Source of the DNA: Rhizorhabdus histidinilytica
GTDB lineage: Bacteria > Pseudomonadota > Alphaproteobacteria > Sphingomonadales > Sphingomonadaceae
Assembly (NCBI RefSeq): GCF_900167915.1
Contig: NZ_FUYM01000004.1
Span: forward strand, 372,001-436,000
Direction: 5' to 3'
DNA: 64,000 nt
Both the position numbers and the translations under genes were made by a program. Below are positions 18,191 to 26,696 of the stretch, in pieces (positions within the stretch are counted from its first letter, which is position 1; each line of letters starts with the position of its first letter). Under the pieces are notes generated by a model. It saw only the letters and a list, made by a program, of their open reading frames with translations. It had not been told where the DNA came from and did not search any database.

Positions 18191-19807
18191 ATGGACAAGG
18201 GGGGCAGCGAGGGCAGCTACGACTATATCGTCGTCGGCGGCGGGAGCTCGGGCTGCGTGACCGCCGGCCGGCTCGTCCGGGAACAGGGCGCGCGCGTGCT
18301 GCTGCTCGAAGCGGGCGGCGACGACGACGATCCGCTGATCCGGATGCCGGCGGGCACGTTCAAGATGATGCTCGGCGGAAGCCCGCACATCAAATCCTAC
18401 CAGTCCAGCCCCCAGCCGCACCTCGCCGGGCGCATCGTCCCGATCCCGCAAGGCAACGTCATCGGCGGCGGCAGCTCCGTGAACGTCATGGCCTATATGC
18501 GAGGCTGCGAGGAGGATTATGCCCGCTGGGACCAGGCGATCGGCGGCGGATGGTCCTGGGCGGACATGCTGCCCCATTTCCGGCGGCAGGAGGGGAATGT
18601 CCGCCTCGACGACGAAAGCCACGGCAGCGACGGCCCGCTCAAGGTTTCCGATCCGCACTACAAGGTCAGCGCGACGAGCTACTTCCTGCGGACGATGCAG
18701 AAGCGCGGCCTCTCCTTCCGCCACGATTTCAACGCCGGCAAGCTGGTCGGCGTCGGTTATCTGCAGACGACGATGGACGGACCAAGGCGGTGCAGCGCGG
18801 CCGACGCCTTCCTCGCCCCTTGCCGCGGCGATCCCCGCCTGACGATCGCGACCCATGCCGTCGCGACCTGCGTCAGGGTGGAGGACGGCCGCGCGGTCGG
18901 CGTCGAATATCGTCATAAGGGCCGGTCCTGCTTCGCCGCCGCGAGCCGGCAGGTGATCCTGACCGCCGGGGCGCTCGCCACGCCCAAGCTGCTGATGCTG
19001 TCCGGGATCGGCGATGCGGAGCATCTCCGCTCCCACGGCATCGATCCCATCGTCGACCTGCCCGGCGTGGGGCAGAATCTCCAGGACCATGTCGTCGTCC
19101 GCCTCACCACGGCGACCGACGGCGCGTTCGGCTATTTCGGCCAGGACCGCGGTTTCCGGATGATCGTCAACGGCCTGCGCTACCTGCTTTTCAAGGATGG
19201 ACCGGTGTCGTCGAACGGTGCGGAGTGCATCGGCTTCGCCAGTCTCGACGCGCCCGACGGCGCCGCCGACACCCAGCTCTACTGCCTGGGGATCATGTGG
19301 CCTTCCGCGCGTTCCGGGCCGGTGACGCACGGAGTGACGCTGATGGCCAGCCTGACCCAGCCGCGCTCGCGCGGCAGCGTGCGGCTCCGTTCGTCCGATC
19401 CGTTCGACGATCCGATCGTCGACCTCAACTGGCTGAGCGAGCAGGCCGACGCTGACCTGCTGGTCAAGGGCCTGCGCTACCTGCGGCAGATCGCGGACAG
19501 CGAGCCGCTCGCCTCGATCATCGCGGAGGAGCGGGCGCCCGGCCCGCTCGTCCAGTCGGACGAGGCGCTCGAACGCTATGTCCGCGAGACGGCCGAGAGC
19601 GCCTATCATCCGGTCGGCACCTGCCGCGCGGGGAAGGACGGCGATCCGATGGCGGTGCTGACTCCCGATCTCCGGGTCCGCGGCATCGACGGCCTGCGCG
19701 TGTTCGACGCGTCGATGATGCCCAATATCGTGTCGGCCAACACCAATGCGGTCGTCATGGCGGCCGCTGATCGCGGCGTCGACCTGATGGTGGGACGGGC
19801 GGGCTAA
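18191..19807 (+). CDS. GMC family FAD-dependent oxidoreductase (choline dehydrogenase-like)
   Basis: 538 residues with the FAD motif VVGGGSSG near residues 14-21, the E in LLLEAGG, GGGSSVNVMAYMRG, and the second signature GALATPKLLMLSGIG. The catalytic His lies in AYHPVGTCR and the C-terminal motif is DASMMPNIVSANTNA. Such flavoenzymes oxidise primary alcohols to aldehydes, passing electrons to quinones or O2. The start ATG 18191 lies 4 bp behind the Rieske gene, so the two form an operon. It stops one base short of the convergent LysR gene, leaving no room for a terminator between them. Confidence 0.9.
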   Translation: MDKGGSEGSYDYIVVGGGSSGCVTAGRLVREQGARVLLLEAGGDDDDPLIRMPAGTFKMMLGGSPHIKSYQSSPQPHLAGRIVPIPQGNVIGGGSSVNVMAYMRGCEEDYARWDQAIGGGWSWADMLPHFRRQEGNVRLDDESHGSDGPLKVSDPHYKVSATSYFLRTMQKRGLSFRHDFNAGKLVGVGYLQTTMDGPRRCSAADAFLAPCRGDPRLTIATHAVATCVRVEDGRAVGVEYRHKGRSCFAAASRQVILTAGALATPKLLMLSGIGDAEHLRSHGIDPIVDLPGVGQNLQDHVVVRLTTATDGAFGYFGQDRGFRMIVNGLRYLLFKDGPVSSNGAECIGFASLDAPDGAADTQLYCLGIMWPSARSGPVTHGVTLMASLTQPRSRGSVRLRSSDPFDDPIVDLNWLSEQADADLLVKGLRYLRQIADSEPLASIIAEERAPGPLVQSDEALERYVRETAESAYHPVGTCRAGKDGDPMAVLTPDLRVRGIDGLRVFDASMMPNIVSANTNAVVMAAADRGVDLMVGRAG

Positions 19808-19808
19808 C

Positions 19809-20738
19809 TCAAGAGAGGAAGCCCTGCACCGTCTCCTGGAGCAGGCCCTTGAACCACGCATGGCCCGGGTCCTGGTCGTTGCGCTGATGCCAGAACAGCC
19901 GTTCCTCGATGGTCGGCATCTCCACCGGCACGGGCAGCGTCCGCACATTGTAGCGGTCACCGTGGAGCTGGGCGAGGTGGAGGGGGACGATCGCCACCAT
20001 ATCGGTGTGGCTCACCGTGTCCAGGGTGAGCTGGAAATTGGGAAGCCAGGCGCGGATCTGAGGCTGCTTCGGCTGCTGCCGCCACATCTGTTCGCTGATG
20101 CCGGCGATCACGTTGCCGAACCGGGTCTCGATATAGGGCAGCTCGCAGAGCTGGTCGAAGGTCACGGTGTCGCCGACACGGCTGTTCTGCCGCGACGTCA
20201 CCAGCACGAACTCATCGGTGAACAGGTCGAGCGAGGACAGCGAGCTGTCCAGATTGACCTCGTCGGACAGTATCCGCGCCGAGATGGTGATCGCGAAATC
20301 GAGTTGGCCGTCGATCAGGCGATGGACCGTGTCCGTCGCGAGATCCTCGAACTGGACACTGATATTGGGCGAGATCCGTTCGATCCGGCACAGCAGCGGC
20401 GCCGCGAGGATGTCGCTGCAGAAGGTGGTCGCACCGATCCGGAACACCCGTCGCGCCGTTGCGGGGTCGAACTCCTCGGGCTTGTCGGTCAGGTCGCGGA
20501 CCTTGATCAATATCTCCCGCACCGGATCGGCGAGCGCCCGTCCACGGACCGTCAGCTCCATCCGGCGTCCCACCCGCTCCAGCAGCGGATCGGAAAAATG
20601 CCAGCGCAGCTTTTGCAGCGCGGCGCTCATCCCCGGCTGGGAGATGTTGATCCGCTCGGCCGCGCGGGTGACGTTCTTCTCCGTGAAAAGGGCATCGAGC
20701 GCGATCAGCAGGTTGAGATCGAGTCCCCTCAGATGCAT
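19809..20738 (-). CDS. LysR family transcriptional regulator (NodD-like)
   Basis: 309 residues from ATG 20738 (MHLRGLDLNLL), with AAGGA 9 nt upstream. The longer frame to 20807 adds 23 residues ahead of the typical LysR start. The HTH lies at about 7-65 (RAAERINISQPGMSAALQKLR), followed by the periplasmic-binding-like effector domain. The 'RGLDLNLL..LDALF' start and the GMSAALQKLR helix resemble the NodD/LinR/NahR branch, which senses aromatic or flavonoid inducers. It is flanked by the convergent GMC gene and by a co-directional cysteine hydrolase; it may control the VanA-type/GMC operon or the hydrolase/TBDR genes. Confidence 0.88.
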   Translation of the reverse strand: MHLRGLDLNLLIALDALFTEKNVTRAAERINISQPGMSAALQKLRWHFSDPLLERVGRRMELTVRGRALADPVREILIKVRDLTDKPEEFDPATARRVFRIGATTFCSDILAAPLLCRIERISPNISVQFEDLATDTVHRLIDGQLDFAITISARILSDEVNLDSSLSSLDLFTDEFVLVTSRQNSRVGDTVTFDQLCELPYIETRFGNVIAGISEQMWRQQPKQPQIRAWLPNFQLTLDTVSHTDMVAIVPLHLAQLHGDRYNVRTLPVPVEMPTIEERLFWHQRNDQDPGHAWFKGLLQETVQGFLS

Positions 20739-20857
20739 CCCCGATAATCCTTCCAGCCGGACCGACCATTTTTTCGCACATTGGCCCGTGGCCCGGTTGA
20801 TGGGCAACCAAAATCGGCCCGGGCGACACGCCGGTTTCCGCCGCTGAGAAGGAAGGC

Positions 20858-21541
20858 TCAGGCCGAGAGTGCGTCGACGACCTCCTCGGCGGAGACGATG
20901 TCCGAGAAATAGCAGGCGAGGCCGTTGAGCGCGTGGTTGTGCTCGGCATCGCTCAGGGCCGCGGTCGCATCGGCGACCACGATCACCTTGTAGTCGAGCT
21001 GCATCGCGTCGCGCGCGGTCGATTCACAGCAGACGTTGGTCGCCGTCCCGGTGATGATCAGGGTATCGATCCCGCGCTCCCGAAGCCGATCGTGCAGCTC
21101 GCTCGTTCCCTGTACGAACGCGCCGAAGCGGGTCTTGCTGACCTTGATGTCGGACGGCGCGACGTCGATATCCGCGTGGAGCGCGAAGCCCGGACGGTCG
21201 GGCCCGAACGTCTCCAGCATCGCGTCCCGCCGGTCGGTCGGGATGAAGCGGTCGAACCAGGTCGTCCAACCCTTGCTGCTCTCCTCGGTCGCGAGGAACT
21301 GGACGAAGACGTTCAGCCCGCCCGCGTCGCGCACCGCCCGTGAGATGGCGTTGATCGCGGGAATGATCTCGCGCGCCACCGGAATCTCGACGATCGCGCC
21401 CGGCAGGGTGAAGCCGTTCTGCATGTCGATGACCAGATGCGCCGTCCGCTTCGGATCGATCGTGTCCAACAAGCCGCGATGGGTGCCCCGCATCGCGATC
21501 AGCCGGGCCCGGATATCCTGATCGATGCTGATCGCGTGCAT
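20858..21541 (-). CDS. Isochorismatase-family cysteine hydrolase
   Basis: 227 residues with the complete family triad: Asp39 (VIDMQNGF), Lys136 (SKTRFGAF) and Cys171 (ATNVCCESTARDA), plus the cis-peptide segment before it. Members hydrolyse isochorismate, nicotinamide, N-carbamoylsarcosine, ureidoacrylate (RutB) and other amides. An N-terminal extension of about 30 residues and the SKTRF motif place it closest to N-carbamoyl/ureidoacrylate-type amidohydrolases. The RutA-like monooxygenases at 25556 and 38228 make that reading attractive but it is not proof. It is followed on the same strand by the LysR gene and preceded by a TBDR. Confidence 0.87.
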   Translation of the reverse strand: MHAISIDQDIRARLIAMRGTHRGLLDTIDPKRTAHLVIDMQNGFTLPGAIVEIPVAREIIPAINAISRAVRDAGGLNVFVQFLATEESSKGWTTWFDRFIPTDRRDAMLETFGPDRPGFALHADIDVAPSDIKVSKTRFGAFVQGTSELHDRLRERGIDTLIITGTATNVCCESTARDAMQLDYKVIVVADATAALSDAEHNHALNGLACYFSDIVSAEEVVDALSA

Positions 21542-21639
21542 GCCCCTTCCCTCCTGCTGCGGCGGTACCGGCCATAGGGTGGGCCCGGATTGCGATCAAA
21601 TCGCCGGCTTGGATGAGCACCATAGCCAGGACCTATTGC

Positions 21640-21666
21640 GCGCCGCCCGCCCGGCACGGGCGGCGC
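21640..21666 (-). terminator. Hairpin after the TBDR at 21682
   Basis: GCGCCGCCC (21640-21648) and GGGCGGCGC (21658-21666) form a perfect 9-bp stem with a 9-nt loop, starting 15 nt after the stop of the minus-strand TBDR gene. No T-run follows, so it is a terminator candidate rather than a certain one. Confidence 0.5.
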
Positions 21667-21681
21667 CAGCACGAAGCCAGC

Positions 21682-23958
21682 TCAGAAGCTGTAGCGGGCC
21701 TCCAGGCCGAAGGTCCGGGGCGGCGCGACCGCGCCCTGGGCTGGCGTGCCGAGGATCGGGGTGTTCACCACGCCGCTCGTCTTGGTGTCGATATCGGTGA
21801 TGTTCTTCACGAAGGCGGTGACCTGCCAGTTGCTCGGCGCCTTGTAGGTCAGCGAGGCGTTGACCTTGGCGAACGGCTTCTGGCTCAGCAGCTTCAGATT
21901 GGCCGGCGTGAAATAATAGCGGGTCGAATATTCGCCATCGACGCGGGCCGCGATCTCGCCGTCGCCCAGCTCCCATGTGTAGGTGCCGGCCAGATAGGCC
22001 TGGAACTCTGGCGCGTTGTTCAGATGGTTGCCGCTGAAATCGACCGTGGCCAGCAGCGGGCGGGCGCCGTCGGGGCCGACATAGTTCTTATACTTGGTGT
22101 TGAGGTAGGAGCCCGAGGCCTCCAGCTTGAACTGGTCGCTGACGATCGCATCGATCTGGGCCTCCACACCATAGACCCGCGCCGTCGCGGCGTTGGTGGT
22201 GACGACCGCAGGGCCTACGACCTGCAGCACCTGCAGGTTGGTATAGTCGTAATAGAAGCCCGCGGCGTTGAAGCGCAGCCGGTTGTTGGCCAGGGTCGTC
22301 TTGATGCCGACCTCATAGGCGGTCAGCTTCTCCGGCTCGAACGCCGGCGCCACCGTGGTGACGTCGTAGCCGCCCGACTTGAAGCCCTTCGAATAGGACG
22401 CATAGATCATCGTCCGCGGATCGACCTGATACTGGATTCCGAGACGGGGCGTCGTCGAATTGAACGAGACGCGCGGCTGCACCGTCACCGGCGGCAGCGG
22501 GGTGTCGTTGGTGGTGGGCGAATTGGCGATATAGGGCTGCGTCAGGCTGAAACCGTTGATCAGGAAGGCTTGTTTGCGCTCGTTGCTGACGCGGATGCCG
22601 GCGGTGAGCGACAGATTGTCGACCACCTCATAGGTCGCCTGGGCGAAGGCCGCCTTGGCGCGCGTCTTGATCGTGCCGCCCACCTCGACGAAGTCGACCA
22701 GATAGTCGGGGGTGCCATCGTCGGGAACGCCGAAGAAGGCGTTGAGCACCGAGCGCGGGAACGGCGAGGAACCCGGGATCGAGGCGTCCTTCTCGCGGAA
22801 GTAGAACAGGCCGGCGGTCGCCTTCAGCCGGTCCGAGGTGTAGTTGAGCTGCACCTCCTGGCTGAACTGGTGCGCGGGCTCGCCGGCGATGAAGAAGGCG
22901 TCGACGGTGCTGCCGCCGCCCAGCGGGGTGATCGTCAGCGAATTCTGGTCGCGATAGCCCGTGATCGACTTGAGCTGGAAGTCGCCCAGGTTCCATTCGA
23001 GGATGCCGGTGACCGCGTCGATGCGCAGGCGGAACTTGGAATCGCGCGGCGCCGCGATGTCCTGGACGTCGGAGGCCGCATAGCCGCCGAGCTGCTGGAA
23101 GACCGGCGGCGTGCCGAGCGCGCCGGGGAGCCCGGTCAGGCCGGCCGCGCCGAAATAGTGCAGCGCCGCGCCATTGTCGCTCTGCTTGTAATGCTCGTAG
23201 ATCAGGGTGCCGGTCAGGTTTTCGGTCGGCTTGACCACCACCGTGGCGCGGACGCCCCAGGCGTCCTTGTCGCTGACGTCGTTGCCGGTGACCAGATTCT
23301 TGCCGTAGCCGTCATGCTTGTCCATGAAGCCGGCGACACGGACGAGGATGCGGTCCTCGACCAGCGCGCCGCCGACCGCGCCCTCGACGTTGAGCGCGCG
23401 ATAATTGCCGACCAGCACGCGGCCGAAGCCCGACCATTCGTTGGTCGGCCGCGCGGTCGACATGTTGACCGAGCCGGCGGTGGCGTTGCGGCCGTAGAGC
23501 GTGCCCTGCGGCCCCTTCAGCACCTCGACCGAGGCGATGTCGTACATGCCGGCGAGCTGCGCGATCGGGCGCGAGACATAGACGTCGTTCAGGTTGACCG
23601 CGACCGCGCCCTCGGCGGTCGGCACGAAGCCCGAGCTGCCGATGCCGCGGATGGTAAGCTGGGCATAGCCGTCATTCTCACCCATCTTGAAGGCCGGCAC
23701 GAGCTGCTGCATGTCGGTCAGCGTGCGCACCTGGGCCGCGACCAGCGTATCGGCGCTCAGCGCCGTGACGGCGACCGGCGTCCGCTGCGCGCTGCTGCTG
23801 CGCCGCTCGGCGGTGACGATGATGTCCTGAAGGCCGGTGGTGCCGGCATCGTCCGCCGTCGCGGCCGGTGCCGCCTGCTGCGCCTGGACGGCGCCGGCCG
23901 CGACGAGCAGGCTCGCCGACAGGGCCGACGCATGAAGAAGCGCTCTTATGCTAGTCAT
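21682..23958 (-). CDS. TonB-dependent receptor
   Basis: 758 residues from ATG 23958, preceded by GGGGAGG at 9 nt; the frame is open 42 codons further upstream but lacks a signal. The signal peptide ends VQAQQAAPA. The TonB box region is LQDIIVTAERRSSSAQRTP. Plug motifs are LTIRGIGSSGFVPTAEGAVAV and VEVLKGPQGTLYGRNATAGSVN. The barrel ends in GLEARYSF with the terminal Phe. The signature NLQVLQV in the barrel recurs as NLQVSQV in the receptor at 11759. It lies between the Rieske gene at 24178 and the cysteine hydrolase at 20858, all on the minus strand, so it may serve either. Confidence 0.92.
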   Translation of the reverse strand: MTSIRALLHASALSASLLVAAGAVQAQQAAPAATADDAGTTGLQDIIVTAERRSSSAQRTPVAVTALSADTLVAAQVRTLTDMQQLVPAFKMGENDGYAQLTIRGIGSSGFVPTAEGAVAVNLNDVYVSRPIAQLAGMYDIASVEVLKGPQGTLYGRNATAGSVNMSTARPTNEWSGFGRVLVGNYRALNVEGAVGGALVEDRILVRVAGFMDKHDGYGKNLVTGNDVSDKDAWGVRATVVVKPTENLTGTLIYEHYKQSDNGAALHYFGAAGLTGLPGALGTPPVFQQLGGYAASDVQDIAAPRDSKFRLRIDAVTGILEWNLGDFQLKSITGYRDQNSLTITPLGGGSTVDAFFIAGEPAHQFSQEVQLNYTSDRLKATAGLFYFREKDASIPGSSPFPRSVLNAFFGVPDDGTPDYLVDFVEVGGTIKTRAKAAFAQATYEVVDNLSLTAGIRVSNERKQAFLINGFSLTQPYIANSPTTNDTPLPPVTVQPRVSFNSTTPRLGIQYQVDPRTMIYASYSKGFKSGGYDVTTVAPAFEPEKLTAYEVGIKTTLANNRLRFNAAGFYYDYTNLQVLQVVGPAVVTTNAATARVYGVEAQIDAIVSDQFKLEASGSYLNTKYKNYVGPDGARPLLATVDFSGNHLNNAPEFQAYLAGTYTWELGDGEIAARVDGEYSTRYYFTPANLKLLSQKPFAKVNASLTYKAPSNWQVTAFVKNITDIDTKTSGVVNTPILGTPAQGAVAPPRTFGLEARYSF

Positions 23959-24078
23959 GATCTCGAATCCTCCCCTAAATAAGGCAAAAGCTAGCCACTG
24001 CCCGGACCGTCTTTTTGACGATCTCCTCCGAGCATCTCGCTTGCCAGAAAGAATTACATGTTCGCTAAGTCGGTAACA

Positions 24079-24110
24079 TTCCAAATCGAGAAAAATGGTT
24101 TTTCCAAATC
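24079..24110 (-). promoter_or_regulatory. Paired TTCCAAATC direct repeats upstream of TBDR
   Basis: TTCCAAATC occurs at 24079-24087 and again at 24102-24110, a 23-bp spacing (about two helical turns). They lie 120-150 bp upstream of the TBDR start at 23958. The half-site resembles the TTTCC-N5-GG dyad found at the island promoters. The 24000-24177 stretch is strikingly AT-rich, as expected for a promoter. A role as activator site is inference. Confidence 0.4.
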
Positions 24111-24177
24111 ACGCAGATTGTTTCTCAAAAACTCTGAAAAATAATTATTCATTTAATCAAAGGTATGCTGCGCATGT

Positions 24178-25230
24178 TTACGCCGTCATGAGGCTAATCT
24201 TGTCCGTGGCGACCGCGCTCCGTTCCTCGCGGCACATCTGCGCGATCCTTCGCCTCACGCGGATCGCGGCGGCGTCGCTCGGCAGGATCGCGGGCTTCAG
24301 CGCCCAGAAATCCTCGCCGCCCATCCGATCGGCGACGCCCTCGACCATCGGATTGTCCTCGGCCAGGAAGACGCGGCTCTGCGCCTCGCGCACCATCGCC
24401 GGAATCCACGCCTCATCGTCGCCGTAGGAACCCGAGCTGCCGAAGAAATAATGGGTGCTCTGCTCGGTTTCGGGGGTGAAGATATGGAAGGCATAGGCGC
24501 CCTTGTCCTGGACCGGCTCGGCGCCCGGCGGCACCGCGCCGAAGTCCATCATCATGACCGAGGGCGCCATCCAGACGACGTTGTTCCATTGGTCGCAGGG
24601 CTGCCCCTGCATCGGCCCGAAACCGCACAGCGTGTCGGGCATCCAGAGCACAGCGCGGATCATCCCGTTCTGCTCGCTCACCTTGACCTCGGCCGCGCGC
24701 ATCGTCTCATTGCCGAGCGATCCGTCATGCAGGAAGCCGACATGGGTCAGGTCCATGATATTGTCGGTCTCGAGCAGCCAATTGGCCTTCACGTGCAGGT
24801 AGTTGCCGATATTGTCGTGCCCGCCGGCCGGCGGAATCCGATCGAGGACGGGAATGCTCGCCTCGTCGGCCAGCGCCGGATCGCCCGGCCATATCCACAG
24901 GATGCGGTGGCGTTCGACCAGCGGATAGGCGCGCGTCCGCGTGCCCGGCGGGAAATGCCCGCTGCCGCCCGGATTGGCGATGCAGGCCCCGCTCCGGTCG
25001 AACTGCAGGCCGTGATAGCCGCACTCGATCCGGTCCCCTTTCAGCCGCCCGAGGCTGAGCGGCGCGAAGCGATGGGGACAGCGATCATCGAACGCGACGG
25101 CGACGCCATCGTCGAAGCGGGCCATGACGATCGGCTTGCCGAACAGGCGACGCGCCAGCAGCCTGTCGCGGACCTCGTCCGCCCAGGCCGCCATATACCA
25201 GCAGTTGAGGGGAAAGCTGCGATCCGACAT
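24178..25230 (-). CDS. VanA-type single-component Rieske oxygenase
   Basis: 350 residues from ATG 25230 (MSDRSFPLNCWYMAAWADEV), the typical start of this family. The frame is open for 91 further codons that contain only promoter sequence. Rieske ligands are Cys51, His53, Cys70, His73. The iron ligands Asp160/His163/His168 are in IMDLTHVGFLH. It belongs with vanillate demethylase-like oxygenases acting on substituted aromatics. It is divergent from the RutA-like flavin monooxygenase at 25556 across a 325-bp control region with two copies of the TTTCC-N5-GG dyad, so both are likely induced together. Confidence 0.9.
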   Translation of the reverse strand: MSDRSFPLNCWYMAAWADEVRDRLLARRLFGKPIVMARFDDGVAVAFDDRCPHRFAPLSLGRLKGDRIECGYHGLQFDRSGACIANPGGSGHFPPGTRTRAYPLVERHRILWIWPGDPALADEASIPVLDRIPPAGGHDNIGNYLHVKANWLLETDNIMDLTHVGFLHDGSLGNETMRAAEVKVSEQNGMIRAVLWMPDTLCGFGPMQGQPCDQWNNVVWMAPSVMMMDFGAVPPGAEPVQDKGAYAFHIFTPETEQSTHYFFGSSGSYGDDEAWIPAMVREAQSRVFLAEDNPMVEGVADRMGGEDFWALKPAILPSDAAAIRVRRRIAQMCREERSAVATDKISLMTA

Positions 25231-25330
25231 CCTCGAGTCCCGAATGCTGCTCTTCACCGACAGCTTGTGTGTCACGGTAGTTAAGGCGGATGCCGGCCTG
25301 CCGTGTAGGCAGCTAGCCGAAAGACATTCT

Positions 25331-25345
25331 TTCCAATTTGGCACG
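25331..25345 (+). promoter_or_regulatory. Conserved dyad site A, copy 1 (TTTCCAATTTGGCAC)
   Basis: One of two 15-bp sites in the 325-bp divergent region 25231-25555, which otherwise holds no gene. The same sequence with two changes occurs at 38012-38026, embedded in a longer conserved block with GTGTAGGCA and GCCGAAAGACAT just before it. It lies about 100 bp upstream of the Rieske start at 25230. It is a candidate regulator-binding site. Confidence 0.55.
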
Positions 25346-25460
25346 TCCGTCGCTTGCATCCCACATCTATGCGGTCGGCGCCGCTCCGATCGGGAATCCG
25401 GGCGGATTGACGCTTCCGTCCGCCGGACGTGAACCTTTCCGCCCCACCGACCCTCCATTT

Positions 25461-25475
25461 TTTCCATTTCGGAAA
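25461..25475 (+). promoter_or_regulatory. Conserved dyad site B, copy 1 (TTTCCATTTCGGAAA)
   Basis: TTTCC-N5-GGAAA inverted repeat, 130 bp after site A and 95 bp before the ATG of the monooxygenase. The equivalent site at 38134-38148 is 94 bp before its paralogue, and both are followed by the shared string GCGATTGTCAAAGCC. The fixed position and intact symmetry suggest a regulator operator. Confidence 0.6.
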
Positions 25476-25555
25476 TCCAGTGGTTCCGCGATGCGATTGT
25501 CAAAGCCGGCCTGGCCCCTCAGGCTCGCGGCAAAAGCTTAGGGAGCGACACGAGG

Positions 25556-26692
25556 ATGAAAAGCTGGAAGGACGATCCGCGGGCGGACACCAATCCCCTG
25601 TTCAACGACAATCCGCTCAAGCTCGGGCTGTTCGGCCTGAACGGCATCGGGATCAGCATGACCAACGTGCCCGAGGCGCCCAACGCTCGCTGGAGTGAAT
25701 CCGTCGCCGTCTCGAAGATCGCCGACGAGGCGGGGTTCGAGGCGAACGTCCCCTATGCGCGCTGGCGCGGCTTCATCGAGGAGGAACCCTCGCATCGCAG
25801 CGGCCTCGCCATGGATTGCTACACCTGGGCCGCGGCGACCAGCCAGCTGACCAGCCGGGGCGGCGTCTTCTCCACCTCGCACGTTCCCACCATCCATCCG
25901 ATCGCGGCGGCCAAGCAGTGCGCGACGATCGACCTGATCTCGGGCGGCCGCTTCGGCCTCAACGTCGTCGCCGGCTGGAACAAGCCCGAGCTCGACATGT
26001 TCGGCGCGCCGATGAAGGAGCATGACGACCGCTACGCGCAAGCGGCCGAATGGATCGAGGTCATCCGCCAGCTCTGGACGCGCGAGGAGGCCTTCGATTT
26101 CGAGGGCCAATATTATTCCATCAAGAAGGGCATCAGCTTGCCCAAGCCGATGCAGAAGCCTTTCCCGCCGATCATGAACGCGGGCGGATCGGATCGCGGC
26201 CGCGCCTTCGCCGCCAAATATGCCGACATGGCCTTCGTCATCGTCAAGTCGGACGACCCCGACGAGATCCGCAAGGAAGCCGACCTCTACCGCCGGACCG
26301 CGCGCGAGGAGCATGGCCGCGACATCCAGATCTGGACCTATGCCTATGTCGTCCAGCGCGAGACCGAGCAGGAAGCGCGCGACTATCTGAACTATTACGC
26401 GGTCGAGCATGGCGACGACCGCGCGCTCGACGGCTGGATGCGGCTCCAGGGCATGCACACCCAGCTCATGCCCAAGGACGTGATGGAGGCGATGCGCTTC
26501 CGCTTCAAGGCCGGCAATGGCGGCTTCGAGCTGGTCGGTACCGCCGACCAGATCACCGCGCGCCTGGAAATCCTCAAACAGGGCGGGATCGACGGCGTGC
26601 TGCTCGGCTGGGTCGGCTTCGAGGACGGCATCCGGCGCTGGGTCAAGGACGTGATGCCCCGTCTCACCCAGGCCGGTCTGCGGCTGGGCTGA
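25556..26692 (+). CDS. RutA-like flavin-dependent (luciferase-like) monooxygenase, copy 1
   Basis: 378 residues of the bacterial luciferase (TIM-barrel, FMNH2-dependent) superfamily. The block CATIDLISGGRFGLNVVAGWNKPELDMFG strongly resembles pyrimidine monooxygenase RutA (ATIDSISGGRFGVNLVTGW). NAGGSDRGRAFAAKYADMAF matches the phosphate-binding region. RutA-type enzymes use a flavin-N5-peroxide to open amide bonds of cyclic imides. The start ATG 25556 has AGGGAGCGACACGAGG before it, identical to that of the paralogue at 38228. It begins a plus-strand operon with an HpaH-like hydratase and HpaI-like aldolase. Reduced flavin may come from the reductase at 30917. The substrate is unknown. Confidence 0.87.
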   Translation: MKSWKDDPRADTNPLFNDNPLKLGLFGLNGIGISMTNVPEAPNARWSESVAVSKIADEAGFEANVPYARWRGFIEEEPSHRSGLAMDCYTWAAATSQLTSRGGVFSTSHVPTIHPIAAAKQCATIDLISGGRFGLNVVAGWNKPELDMFGAPMKEHDDRYAQAAEWIEVIRQLWTREEAFDFEGQYYSIKKGISLPKPMQKPFPPIMNAGGSDRGRAFAAKYADMAFVIVKSDDPDEIRKEADLYRRTAREEHGRDIQIWTYAYVVQRETEQEARDYLNYYAVEHGDDRALDGWMRLQGMHTQLMPKDVMEAMRFRFKAGNGGFELVGTADQITARLEILKQGGIDGVLLGWVGFEDGIRRWVKDVMPRLTQAGLRLG

Positions 26693-26696
26693 CCGC

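Noticed and set aside
21613-23982. A 789-codon plus-strand frame opposite the TBDR
   Set aside because: It covers the complete TBDR gene, which has clear signal, plug and barrel motifs; the antisense product is compositionally biased.
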